Shown here: piece after piece, positions 43,506 through 51,841 of the stretch | Layout of the letters: every line of letters begins with the position of its first letter | Numbering within the stretch: the first letter of the stretch is position 1 | Assembly (NCBI GenBank): GCA_019638805.1 | Contig: JAHBTA010000001.1 | Span: 1 to 64,000 of the forward strand | Reading direction: 5' to 3' | Length of the DNA stretch: 64,000 bases | From: Microbacteriaceae bacterium | GTDB lineage: Bacteria; Actinomycetota; Actinomycetes; Actinomycetales; Microbacteriaceae | Notes under the pieces: generated by a model | What the model was told of the DNA's origin: nothing | The model's database searches: none | What the model saw: only the letters and a program-made list of their open reading frames with translations | Program-made: the position numbers and the translations under genes

Positions 43506-44237
43506 TCACCCCGCCAGATGCCGCGCGAGGAACGCCCCCACCTCCTCGACCTCGGACCACGGCACGCGCTGGTGCGGCCGCGAGAACGCCACCATGCGCT
43601 TCTCGCTCGACCCGAGCGCACCGAAGATCGCGATGCCCGACTCCCGGTCGATCTCGGGATCGTCCCAGGGCAGCAGGTAGGTGACCGGGATCGTGATGCA
43701 GCGCATTGCATCCATCAGGGCGTCGGATGCAACCGCGGCCCCCAGCACCGCGACCCGGATGCGGTCGTCGGCCGCGATCAGCCGCGCGCCGATCTCGGTC
43801 GCCAGCGTCATGCCGCGGTAGCCGACCGGCACCGGGCCGAGTTCGTCGAGCAGGGCGTCGAGAGTTGCGCGCCATTCGGGCACCGCGCGCTCGGCCAGTA
43901 AGCCGTTGAACTCGGACACGATCGGCCCGAGTGGTTCGCCGGCTTCGCGTGCTGCCTGCATGCGGGCGACCCAAGCGGCGTCCTCCTCTGACCGCGGCCG
44001 ATCACCGTGACCTGGCGCGTCGATCGCGGCGACGTGGAATCCGCGAGCACTGACGAGCTGGATGGCGCGGCGCATGACGGCGGGCACGAGCATGTGCAGC
44101 CCGCCCGGATGGCCGCTCAGGACGAGCGGCGCACCGTCGGCGGCAGCCACCGGGGACCAAAGGGCGCCGGGTACGCCGTCGATCGCAAAGCGGCGCTCGA
44201 CGATGCCGTCGGAGGAGGTCTCTGAGGCGAAGTGCAT
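43506..44237 (-). CDS. Alpha/beta hydrolase-like protein with altered nucleophile motif
   Basis: The 243 residues follow the alpha/beta-hydrolase plan: a lid-free N-terminal sheet (APLVLSGHPGGLHM, VAAIDAPGHGDRP), the nucleophile region, a later acid (LLPWDDPEIDRE) and a C-terminal histidine (SRPHQRVPW). The expected G-x-S-x-G elbow reads PVGYRGMTLATEIG. In the best alignment Thr replaces Ser and Ala replaces the second Gly, so hydrolase activity is uncertain. TACACT lies 11 bases before the ATG, divergent from the LLM gene. It ends five bases after tRNA-Gly in the opposite direction. Confidence 0.82.
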   Translation of the reverse strand: MHFASETSSDGIVERRFAIDGVPGALWSPVAAADGAPLVLSGHPGGLHMLVPAVMRRAIQLVSARGFHVAAIDAPGHGDRPRSEEDAAWVARMQAAREAGEPLGPIVSEFNGLLAERAVPEWRATLDALLDELGPVPVGYRGMTLATEIGARLIAADDRIRVAVLGAAVASDALMDAMRCITIPVTYLLPWDDPEIDRESGIAIFGALGSSEKRMVAFSRPHQRVPWSEVEEVGAFLARHLAG

Positions 44238-44282
44238 GGTGGGCGGCCAGTGTACGACCCGGGGCCGCGATATCCTGCCGAC

Positions 44283-45224
44283 TTGAGCACATCACGCATC
44301 GAGTTCTGCGCCTTCGTCGAGCCGCAGCAGGGCGGAACCTACGCGCACATCCGCGAGTTCGCGACCCGAGCGGAGGCCACCGGTTTCGACGGCTTCTTCC
44401 GATCCGACCATCTCCTGCCGATCGGCGACCGGGTGGCACCGGGCACCACGGACGCCTGGACGACGCTTGCCGGGCTGGCCCGCGACACCGAGACGCTCAC
44501 CCTCGGGGCGCTCGTGTCGCCGGTCACCTTCCGGCATCCGTCGCTCCTGGCGGTCCAGGTCGCGAACGTGCACGAGATGTCCGGTGGGCGCGCCGAACTG
44601 GGACTCGGCGCCGGGTGGTACCAGGGCGAGCACAGCGCCTATGGGATCCCGTTCCCGCGTGACCGCTTCGATCGACTGGAGGAGCAGCTCGAGGTCATCA
44701 CCCGGCTCTGGTCGACCGACGACGAGTTCTCGTTCGCCGGCGAGCACTACTCGCTCAGCAATGCACCCGGAGTCCTCGCTGCCGGCCTCGCTCGACCCAG
44801 GCTGATCATCGGCGGCGACGGGCCGCGGCGCACCCCCGAGCTCGCCTCGAGGTTCGCCGACGAGTACAACGCGTTCTGCGGGCCGGATGAGACCCGCGAG
44901 CGCATCGCGCGGGTGCGCGCCGCCGCGGAGAAAGCCGGACGCGATCCCGACGAGTTGCGGTACTCCGCCGCCGTGACCGTGGTCGTCGGCACCGACCAGG
45001 ATGCCGTGGCCGCCCGCCTGCGACGTGCCGGCATCGACGACCCGGCCGACGAGGGGGTCGCCGCCGGCACACCCGATCAAGTCGCCGAGCGCATCGCGCG
45101 CTACCGCGGGTGCGGGCTGTCTCGCATCTACCTGCAGTTCATCGACGTCACCGACGCCGACCACGTCGAGCTCTGCGGCGAGCGCGTGCTGCCCGCCCTG
45201 GCCGAGCTGCTCGCCGACAAGTAG
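44283..45224 (+). CDS. LLM-class (luciferase-like) F420/flavin-dependent oxidoreductase
   Basis: The 313 residues fit the bacterial luciferase-like TIM-barrel family: RIEFCAFVEPQQGGTYAHIREFATRAEATGFDGFFRSDHL, TLGALVSPVTFRHPSLLA, and the GGRAELGLGAGWYQGEHSAYG cofactor loop. PRLIIGGDGPRRTPELASRFADEYN follows. The cofactor (F420 or FMN) and substrate cannot be told by eye. The start is a rare TTG, chosen because it lies 6 bases after TATCCT (44271-44276) and gives the family N-terminus. It is divergent from the hydrolase gene. Confidence 0.9.
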   Translation: MSTSRIEFCAFVEPQQGGTYAHIREFATRAEATGFDGFFRSDHLLPIGDRVAPGTTDAWTTLAGLARDTETLTLGALVSPVTFRHPSLLAVQVANVHEMSGGRAELGLGAGWYQGEHSAYGIPFPRDRFDRLEEQLEVITRLWSTDDEFSFAGEHYSLSNAPGVLAAGLARPRLIIGGDGPRRTPELASRFADEYNAFCGPDETRERIARVRAAAEKAGRDPDELRYSAAVTVVVGTDQDAVAARLRRAGIDDPADEGVAAGTPDQVAERIARYRGCGLSRIYLQFIDVTDADHVELCGERVLPALAELLADK

Positions 45225-45232
45225 CGGCCGCG

Positions 45233-46351
45233 CTACCCCACGACACCCGCAACCTCGCGCGCGATCTGCAGCTCCTCGTCGGTCGGCACCACGAGCACGG
45301 CGGAACCCGCACCGTCCGGCGAGATGACCCGCGGCTCCGACGACGCCGCCGTGTTGAGCGCCTCATCCACCTCGAGCCCCAGGAACCCGAGCCCCTCCAC
45401 CGCACGCGCCCGGATCACCGACGAGTTCTCGCCCACGCCCGCCGTGAACACGAGCGCGTCGATCCCTGAGAGCACGGCTGCATATGCGCCGATGTAGCGC
45501 ACCAGCCGGTGCACGTACACATCCACGGCCAGGGCGGCCGCCGCATCCCCCGCGTCGGATGCGGCGAGCAGGTCGCGCATGTCGCTGTGCCCGCCCAGCC
45601 CCAGGATGCCGCTGCGCCGGTTGAGCAGGTCGTCCAGCCCCTCCGCGTCGAACGCCCCGATCCGCTGCAGGTGCAGCAGCACGGCGGGGTCGATGTCGCC
45701 CGACCTGGTTCCCATGACGAGCCCCTCCAGCGGTGTCATGCCCATGGAGGTCTCGACCGAGGCGCCGCGCTCGATCGCGGTGATGGACGCGCCGTTGCCC
45801 AGGTGCGCGACCACCATGCGCAGCGACCCCAGCGGGCGCCCCAGCACCTCGGCCGCGCGCGCCGACACGTAGGCGTAGGAGGTGCCGTGGAACCCGTACC
45901 GCCGGATCCCGTGCTCGGCCGAGACGGCTCGGTCGATCGCGTAGGTGTAGGCGACGGGCGGCAGGGTCGCGTGGAAGGCCGTGTCGAAGACCGCCACGTG
46001 CGGCACGTCCGGCAGCGCGGCGAGCGCCGCTCGGATGCCCTCGAGCCCCGGCGGGTTGTGCAGCGGGGCCAGCTCGCTGAGGCGCTCCAGCTCCGCGATG
46101 ACCGCGTCGACGACGACGGTCGCCTCGACGAATCGCGAACCGCCGTGCACGATGCGGTGGCCGACCGCGTCGATGCTCGCGACATCCACCTCGGCCAGCG
46201 CGACCGCGAGCGCGGCCGCGTGATCGGGCACCTCCGAGCCGGCCACGCCGACGCGCTCCACGATGCCGGACGCGATCGAGGAGCCGGCCGCGGCATCCAC
46301 CACCTCGTACTTGAGCGAGGACGACCCGGCGTTGACGACGAAGACACGCAT
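45233..46351 (-). CDS. ackA: Acetate kinase
   Basis: AckA interconverts acetyl phosphate plus ADP with acetate plus ATP. The 372 residues begin MRVFVVNAGSSSLKYEVV, and contain AVGHRIVHGGSRF, FDTAFHATLPP, YGFHGTSYAYV, VVAHLGNGASI, SMGMTPLEGLVMGTRSGDIDP and VFTAGVGENS, all diagnostic. The ATG overlaps the pta stop as TGATG, so translation is coupled. With Pta it links acetyl-CoA to acetate overflow. Confidence 0.97.
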   Translation of the reverse strand: MRVFVVNAGSSSLKYEVVDAAAGSSIASGIVERVGVAGSEVPDHAAALAVALAEVDVASIDAVGHRIVHGGSRFVEATVVVDAVIAELERLSELAPLHNPPGLEGIRAALAALPDVPHVAVFDTAFHATLPPVAYTYAIDRAVSAEHGIRRYGFHGTSYAYVSARAAEVLGRPLGSLRMVVAHLGNGASITAIERGASVETSMGMTPLEGLVMGTRSGDIDPAVLLHLQRIGAFDAEGLDDLLNRRSGILGLGGHSDMRDLLAASDAGDAAAALAVDVYVHRLVRYIGAYAAVLSGIDALVFTAGVGENSSVIRARAVEGLGFLGLEVDEALNTAASSEPRVISPDGAGSAVLVVPTDEELQIAREVAGVVG

Positions 46352-48441
46352 CAGGCGGTCCCGCCCGATGCCTGCGCCTGGATGGCCGTGATCGCGATGG
46401 TGTTCACGATGTCGCGCACCAGCGCCCCGCGCGAGAGGTCGTTGATCGGCTTGGCGAGCCCCTGCAGCACGGGCCCGATCGCCACGGCTCCGGCCGAGCG
46501 CTGCACCGCCTTGTACGTGTTGTTCCCCGTGTTGAGGTCCGGGAACACGAAGACCGTCGCGCGACCCGCGACATCCGAGCCGGGCATCTTCGACTCCCCC
46601 ACGGTCGGGTCGGCGGCCGCGTCGTACTGGATCGGGCCGGCCACCGGCAGTTCGGGCGCTCGCGAACGAACCAGCTCCGTCGCCGCCCGCACCCGGTCGA
46701 CGTCGGCGCCCGAGCCCGACTCCCCGGTCGAGTAGCTCAGCATCGCGACCCGCGGCTCGATACCGAACTGACGGGCCGTAGCGGCCGACGAGATCGCAAT
46801 GTCGGCTAGCTGTTCGACGGTCGGCTCGGGGATGACCGCGCAGTCCCCGTAGACCAGCACGCGGTCGGCGAGCGCCATCAGGAACACGCTCGAGACCACC
46901 GAAACCCCCGGCGCCGTCTTCACGATCTCGAACCCCGGCCGGATGGTGTGCGCCGTCGTGTGCCGCGCCCCCGACACCATGCCGTCGGCGAGACCGAGGT
47001 GCACCATGAGCGTCCCGAAGTACGACACGTCGGTCACCGTGTCCTCGGCCGCCTGGTGCGAGATGCCCTTGTGCTGCCGCGCCTCGAAGTACACCTCGGC
47101 GAAACGCGCGTGCAGCTCGGGGTCGGTCGGCGAGACCACCCGGGCGGATGCGATGTCGGCTCCCAGCGCCGCCGCGCGCGAGCGCACCGCGGCCTCGTCA
47201 CCCAGGATCGTGAGCTCGGCCACCCCCCGCTGCAGCACGATGCCCGCCGCCTGCAGGATGCGGTCGTCGTCGCCCTCCGGCAGCACGATGTGCCGGCGGT
47301 CGGCTCGGGCCCGCTCGACCAGCATGTGCTCGAAGCGCAGGGGAGTCATGACCGGCGACGCCGGCAGCGAGAGCCGGCGGACGAGCTCGGCCGCGTCGAC
47401 GTGCCGCTCGAACAGCGCGAGCGCGGTCGCGTACTTCTGCGGTGAATCGGCCGCGAGCCGGCTGCGGGCTCGCGTGATGCGCACGGCCGTGTCGAACGTC
47501 CCGAGCGCGTTGCCGGCGATCGGCAGCGCGGCGCCGAGACCGTCGATGAGCCGCTGCACCCCCTCGGCGAGTGGGAAACCTCCGTTGAGCACGATGCCGG
47601 TGAGCGCGGGGAAAGTGGGCGAGAGGTGCGCCATGAGCGCGCCCAGCACGACCTCCGAGCGATCCCCCGGCACCACCACGACCGCACCCTCGGTGAGCCT
47701 CGGTAGCACGTTGTCCAGCGACATCGCGGCGACCACGGTGTCGCGCACCGGCCGGTCCAGCCCCGCCTCGTCCCCCGCGATCATGCTCGCCTCGGCCGCG
47801 GTCAACACGTGCCGCAGGAGCGGCGCGGTCAGCTCGGAGTCCTCCGGGATCGCCCAGGACGGGACCCCGATGGATGCCGCGACCGCCTCCGCGATGTCCC
47901 CGAGCGCCGCCGGGTCGGCCCGGTTCACCACCGTGGCCAGGGCAGCGGCGTGCTCGACCCTGAGCTCCTCGGAGGCCACGTGCGCGAGCCCGGCCAGGGA
48001 CGCCGCGGTGCGGAACGCGCCGCCCTCGGACCGGCCGCCCAGCACGAGCAGGACCGGCGCCGCCAGATTGGCGGCGATCCGGGCGTTGGTCTCGAGCTCG
48101 GTCGGCGACCCGACGTCGGTATAGTCCGAGCCGAGCACCACGACGGCGTCGCAGGCGTCCTCCATGGCGGCGAAGCGCTCCAGGATCCGGGCGAGTGCGG
48201 CATCCGGGTTCTCGTGCAGCTCGGGGTAGCCCACGCCCACGCACGCCTCGTAGTCCAGCTCGGCGCTAGCGCGCTCGAGGAGCATCTCCAGCACGTAGTC
48301 GCGGTCGGGACCGGTGCGCGTGATCGGCCGAAACACCCCGACGCGGGCGACCGAGCCCTTGAGGGTCTCGAGCAGCCCCACCGCGATGGTCGACTTGCCG
48401 GTGCCGCCCTCGGCCGAGGTCACGTAGATGCGGGTCGCCAC
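46351..48441 (-). CDS. pta: Phosphate acetyltransferase, long form with N-terminal P-loop and DRTGG domains
   Basis: Pta converts acetyl-CoA and phosphate to acetyl phosphate. The 696 residues comprise an N-terminal BioD-like P-loop domain (SAEGGTGKSTIAVGLLE), a DRTGG-type regulatory domain at about 215-325, and the catalytic PTA domain at about 365-690 (VLPEGDDDRILQAAGIVLQRG, MVHLGLADGMVSGARHTTA, NTGNNTYKAVQRSAGAVAIGPVLQGL). The start is a GTG 6 bases after TAGCGT (48453-48448), so the pta-ackA operon is probably leaderless. Confidence 0.97.
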   Translation of the reverse strand: MATRIYVTSAEGGTGKSTIAVGLLETLKGSVARVGVFRPITRTGPDRDYVLEMLLERASAELDYEACVGVGYPELHENPDAALARILERFAAMEDACDAVVVLGSDYTDVGSPTELETNARIAANLAAPVLLVLGGRSEGGAFRTAASLAGLAHVASEELRVEHAAALATVVNRADPAALGDIAEAVAASIGVPSWAIPEDSELTAPLLRHVLTAAEASMIAGDEAGLDRPVRDTVVAAMSLDNVLPRLTEGAVVVVPGDRSEVVLGALMAHLSPTFPALTGIVLNGGFPLAEGVQRLIDGLGAALPIAGNALGTFDTAVRITRARSRLAADSPQKYATALALFERHVDAAELVRRLSLPASPVMTPLRFEHMLVERARADRRHIVLPEGDDDRILQAAGIVLQRGVAELTILGDEAAVRSRAAALGADIASARVVSPTDPELHARFAEVYFEARQHKGISHQAAEDTVTDVSYFGTLMVHLGLADGMVSGARHTTAHTIRPGFEIVKTAPGVSVVSSVFLMALADRVLVYGDCAVIPEPTVEQLADIAISSAATARQFGIEPRVAMLSYSTGESGSGADVDRVRAATELVRSRAPELPVAGPIQYDAAADPTVGESKMPGSDVAGRATVFVFPDLNTGNNTYKAVQRSAGAVAIGPVLQGLAKPINDLSRGALVRDIVNTIAITAIQAQASGGTA

Positions 48442-48493
48442 GCGTCCACGCTACGCGAGCCAGGCGGTCGCTCAGTAGCGACTCGGTAGTCCC

Positions 48494-49300
48494 TCAGTAG
48501 TAGACCGGGCCCGGCACGCCGCCACCCGCAGGGATCGCGTCGCCCGTGATGGCGACGCTGCGCGGCGAGCACAGGAACGCGATCACGTCGGCCACCTCCT
48601 CGGGTTCGACGATGCGGCCGATGACATTGTGGTTGAGGCGCTTCTCGAGCTCCTCGACGCTCGCGGTACCCGCCTCGGCCTCGCGCTGGATGCGGGCCGC
48701 GACCGACTCGGTGCGGGTCAGCCCCGGGTGCACGACCGTCACGTTGACGCCCTGCGGGCCGAGCTCGTCGGCGAGGTTCTTGGTGATCGCCGAGACCGCG
48801 ATGTTGCGCACGGTCTGCGCCATCGACCCGGCCCGGCGGGCGCCGAGTCCGCTGACGTTGACGATGCGACCCCACCCCGCCGCCACCATGAGCGGAGCCA
48901 CCGCGCGCGCGGCGCGCAGGTAGGCGAGGGGCTTGGCCTCGAACTGCTCGCGCATCGCGTCGTCGGGCGTCGCCGAGGCGACCGTGTTCATCTCGGGCGT
49001 CCAGGCCGCCGCGGCGGTGTTCACCAGGATGTCGATCCCGCCCAGCTGGGCGACCACCGCATCCACCAGGGCGCGGACCGACGCGTCATCGCGGTTGTCG
49101 ACCGTCATGCCGACCACGCGACCCGCCGAGCCGGCCGCCGCGGCCTCCTCGGTCAGCGCCGCCGCCTCCTCCGCCCCGCCGCCGCGGGACGCGATGACGA
49201 CCAGGGCGCCTTCGAGCGCGAGAGCCCGCGCGACCGTGCGACCGATGCCCCGAGAACCGCCGATGACCAGGGCCCGCCGACCCCCCAGCTGCAGATCCAT
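48494..49300 (-). CDS. Atypical SDR-fold protein lacking the catalytic Tyr/Lys
   Basis: A 268-residue short-chain dehydrogenase fold with the nucleotide-binding motif LVIGGSRGIGRTVARAL and the NTAAAA stretch in place of NNAG. The segment after the NVSG serine, ARRAGSMAQTVRNIAVSAIT, aligns with the YxxxK active site but has Gln and Asn there. A family-typical VNVTVVHPGLTRTE follows. It may bind NAD(P) without standard reduction chemistry, or belong to a divergent subfamily. The ATG lies 6 bases after TAGGCT (49312-49307). Confidence 0.85.
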   Translation of the reverse strand: MDLQLGGRRALVIGGSRGIGRTVARALALEGALVVIASRGGGAEEAAALTEEAAAAGSAGRVVGMTVDNRDDASVRALVDAVVAQLGGIDILVNTAAAAWTPEMNTVASATPDDAMREQFEAKPLAYLRAARAVAPLMVAAGWGRIVNVSGLGARRAGSMAQTVRNIAVSAITKNLADELGPQGVNVTVVHPGLTRTESVAARIQREAEAGTASVEELEKRLNHNVIGRIVEPEEVADVIAFLCSPRSVAITGDAIPAGGGVPGPVYY

Positions 49301-49581
49301 GCCCCCAGCCTAGGCTCGGGCGGCCACCCTCCGGCGGCCGCCCGAGCACCCCCGATACTGCTGTCCTCTACCCAAGAGACGGCGAACCCGCCTCGCTATG
49401 ACGCGGCAGAACGGGTTAAGCCGGTTTTCACCCGCGGAACCCCCCATCCGGGGGGCGCGTGTCCCCCATAAGGAGCACTAACCTGACACAGGCGGCGCCG
49501 CGCCCCCCAACCGCGGCGGACCGCCGAATCTCAGCCCCACATACCCCCACATATCCCCGAATACCCGAAAGTCAGCCCCCC

Positions 49582-49761
49582 ATGACTGTCAATCCCACTG
49601 CTTCTGCCGCGCCCGCGGGCTGGTACCGCGACCCGCTCGGCATCCCCCAGCTGCGCTGGTGGAACGGAATCGGCTGGACGAACCACATCCAGCAGGAGCG
49701 GGCCGAGTTGCACTCCTACGAGCACGGCGCCCACCTCGCGCTCACGCCGTCCGTCGCCTGA
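49582..49761 (+). CDS. Short DUF2510 domain protein
   Basis: The 59-residue protein is essentially one DUF2510 unit: APAGWYRDPLGIPQLRWWNGIGWTNHI, the W-Y-x-D-P ... L-R-W-W-x-G-x-x-W pattern widespread in actinobacterial membrane proteins. Here no membrane span is attached. The role is unknown. TAACCT (49479-49484) may be the -10, leaving a leader of about 90 bases. Convergent with the response regulator gene across a strong terminator. Confidence 0.8.
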   Translation: MTVNPTASAAPAGWYRDPLGIPQLRWWNGIGWTNHIQQERAELHSYEHGAHLALTPSVA

Positions 49762-49775
49762 GACCGCGCACTCCG

Positions 49776-49803
49776 TGAACCGCCCGGCAGCCCGGGCGGT
49801 TCA
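49776..49803. terminator. Bidirectional terminator between DUF2510 and response regulator genes
   Basis: TGAACCGCCCGG (49776-49787) pairs perfectly with CCGGGCGGTTCA (49792-49803) around a four-base loop. The right arm includes the stop codon of the response regulator. Confidence 0.85.
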
Positions 49804-50439
49804 GCGCTGCAGGAAGGTCAGCACCGCCAGCACACGGCGGTGATCCGACCCCGAATCCTCCAGGCCGAGCTTGCCGAAGATCGCGGTGACGTTCTTCTCC
49901 ACCGCGCCCACCCCGATGAAGAGCTGCTGGGCGATCGCGGCGTTCGTGCGTCCCTCGGCCATGAGCTGGAGCACCTCCCGCTCGCGCGGCGTGAGTGAGG
50001 CGAGCGGGTCGATGCGCCGGCCGAGCAGCTGCGCCACGACCTCCGGGTCGAGCACTGTGCCCCCGGCCGCGATGCGATCGATGGCGTCGGTGAGCTCTGC
50101 CAGTGACGCGACCCGGTCCTTGAGCAGGTACCCGACGCCGCCGCTGCCCGAGCCGAGCAGTTCCTGCGCGTAGGCGACCTCCACATACTGCGAGAGCAGC
50201 AGGATGCCGGTGCCCGGCAGCAGGGATCGCAAGCGAATCGCAGCGCGCACGCCTTCGTCTCGGAAGTCGGGCGGCATCCGGACGTCGAGGATCGCGAGCG
50301 CCGGGTCGAGCGCGGGGGCGTCTCGCAGCAGTTCCTCGGCATCGCCGTAGGCGCCGACGACCTCGTGCCCCGCCTCGGCCAACAGCCGCACGAGCCCTTC
50401 CCGCAGCAGCACAGAATCGTCGGCCACCACCACGCGCAT
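49801..50439 (-). CDS. NarL/LuxR-family response regulator
   Basis: The 212 residues have a receiver domain at 1-120 (VVVADDSVLLREGLVRLL with the acidic pair, phosphoacceptor aspartate in LAILDVRMPP, and LLSQYVEVAYA). A LuxR helix-turn-helix lies at about 145-205 (LTPREREVLQLMAEGRTNAAIAQQL, VEKNVTAIFGKLGL). The ATG lies 6 bases after TACGCT (50451-50446), giving a leaderless start even though the partner kinase lies just upstream. Its likely partner is that kinase. Target genes are unknown; autoregulation of the oxidase-kinase operon is possible. Confidence 0.95.
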   Translation of the reverse strand: MRVVVADDSVLLREGLVRLLAEAGHEVVGAYGDAEELLRDAPALDPALAILDVRMPPDFRDEGVRAAIRLRSLLPGTGILLLSQYVEVAYAQELLGSGSGGVGYLLKDRVASLAELTDAIDRIAAGGTVLDPEVVAQLLGRRIDPLASLTPREREVLQLMAEGRTNAAIAQQLFIGVGAVEKNVTAIFGKLGLEDSGSDHRRVLAVLTFLQR

Positions 50440-50457
50440 GCCCCCAGCGTAGGGCGC

Positions 50458-50514
50458 GAGAGTATGCACTTCGGCGGATCGCAGTACACCGCCATGACCG
50501 AAGTGCGTACTCTC
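50458..50514. repeat. Seventeen-base imperfect inverted repeat between kinase and regulator genes
   Basis: gagagtatgcacttcgg at 50458-50474 and ccgaagtgcgtactctc at 50498-50514 are complementary except for one position, with a 23-base spacer. As RNA it forms a long hairpin just after the kinase stop and could end that transcript; as DNA the two arms could bind a regulator dimer. Confidence 0.8.
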
Positions 50515-50521
50515 GGCGCGG

Positions 50522-51841
50522 TCAGAGAGGCAGGTGCGCCGTGACCACCGTGGGGCCACCGGCGGGGCTGGTGATCTCCAGCGTTCCGCCGAGGCCGCGC
50601 ACGCGCTCGTGCAGGCCAGCGATCCCGTGTCCCTCGACCTCTGCGGCGCCGCCGCTGCCGTCATCGGTCACCACGAGTTCGAGCCCGTCGGCAAGCCGCA
50701 CCGTCACCGTGGCCTTCGACGCCTCGGCGTGCTTGGCCGCGTTGGTGAGCGCCTCCGCCGCGATGAAGTACGCGTTGCGCTCGAGCTCGGCAGGCAGCAC
50801 GGTGCCCTCCGGCAGCTCGGCGACCACGGTCGTCGGCACGGCCGAACGGACCGCGAGCGACTCGAGTGCGGCGACCAGGCCGCGGTCGAGCAGGATCGGC
50901 GGCGCGAACCCGCGCGAGAGCGCCCGCAGCTCGTCGAGGGCCTCGCGCGACTGGTCGAGCGCCTCCTTCAGGAGGGTGCGCGCCGCATCCGGGTCGTCGT
51001 CGAGCTTGCGGTCCGCGGCGGCCAGATCCATCTGCAGGCGCACCAGGCGCTGCTGCGGTCCGTCATGGATGTCGCGCTCGAGCCGGCGCAGGGCGGTGCC
51101 TTCGGCAGCGACGGCGGCACTGCGCGACTCCGCGAGTCCGGTGACCTGCTCGCGCAGGCCCTCGCTCGCGAAGGCGGAGAGCATCCCGCGGCCGATGCCG
51201 TAGTGCACCCGGGTCAGGCCACGGGTCACGAAAGGCAGCGTGAGCGTGAAGAGGATGCCGACCACCAGGAAGAAGATGCTGTCGCTGGTGCGCACCGCGG
51301 CATCCGTCACCTCGACCCATGGCTCGCCGGTCAGCCAACCCCAGAAGGTCCACTCGCGGTCACCGAGCGGGATGTAACGCTGCCAGAACCAGTAGGTCAG
51401 GCCGCCGAGCGCGCTCGAGACCCAGGTGATGGTGAGGGCCCAGGTGACGGTTCCGACGATCGGGTTCACGATCATCGTGTGCAGCAGGTAGAGCCAGTAG
51501 TGCCCGTCGACGACGGGGCCGATGAGCTTGGCGAACCATCCGCCGTCGCGCGCCGCGTGATCCCAGCGCGGCGGGGTGATGCGCGGGAAGCCCGCCGCCC
51601 GCAGACGCAGGACCTCGACGTAGCCGAAGCCGCGGCCCACGAAGAGCCCGGCGAGCACGATGAAGATGCCGACCAGGATGAAGATCATGCCGACACCGGT
51701 GAAGAACACCGACGCGGTGATGCTCGTGCCCGCGATCACGATGGGCAGCAGAGGCAGCAGGAAGCCCAGCTCGCGCGGGACGCCGCGCCAGAGCCGCGCA
51801 TAGAGCGGCGCGCCGGCCGGGGTGGTCTCAGTGGTGGTCAT
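50522..51841 (-). CDS. Sensor histidine kinase, NarL-type partner (HisKA_3)
   Basis: The 439-residue kinase has a membrane sensor part of about 220 residues with four or five hydrophobic segments, of the sensor-domain type seen in actinobacterial two-component kinases. HisKA_3 follows with the phosphoacceptor histidine in ALRRLERDIHDGPQQRLVRLQ. A HATPase domain completes it (EALTNAAKHAEASKATV, LVVTDDGSGG, GHGIAGLHERVRGLGGTLEI). GAGGAG lies about 7 bases before the ATG, inside the end of the multicopper oxidase gene, with which it overlaps by 14 bases. Overlap with an oxidase gene hints at copper or envelope redox sensing. Confidence 0.95.
   Translation of the reverse strand: MTTTETTPAGAPLYARLWRGVPRELGFLLPLLPIVIAGTSITASVFFTGVGMIFILVGIFIVLAGLFVGRGFGYVEVLRLRAAGFPRITPPRWDHAARDGGWFAKLIGPVVDGHYWLYLLHTMIVNPIVGTVTWALTITWVSSALGGLTYWFWQRYIPLGDREWTFWGWLTGEPWVEVTDAAVRTSDSIFFLVVGILFTLTLPFVTRGLTRVHYGIGRGMLSAFASEGLREQVTGLAESRSAAVAAEGTALRRLERDIHDGPQQRLVRLQMDLAAADRKLDDDPDAARTLLKEALDQSREALDELRALSRGFAPPILLDRGLVAALESLAVRSAVPTTVVAELPEGTVLPAELERNAYFIAAEALTNAAKHAEASKATVTVRLADGLELVVTDDGSGGAAEVEGHGIAGLHERVRGLGGTLEITSPAGGPTVVTAHLPL

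Noticed and set aside
49430..49480. Actinobacterial 6C RNA
   Set aside because: 6C RNAs have two hairpins with C-rich loops; here one C run is itself paired with a G run, and a second hairpin is missing.
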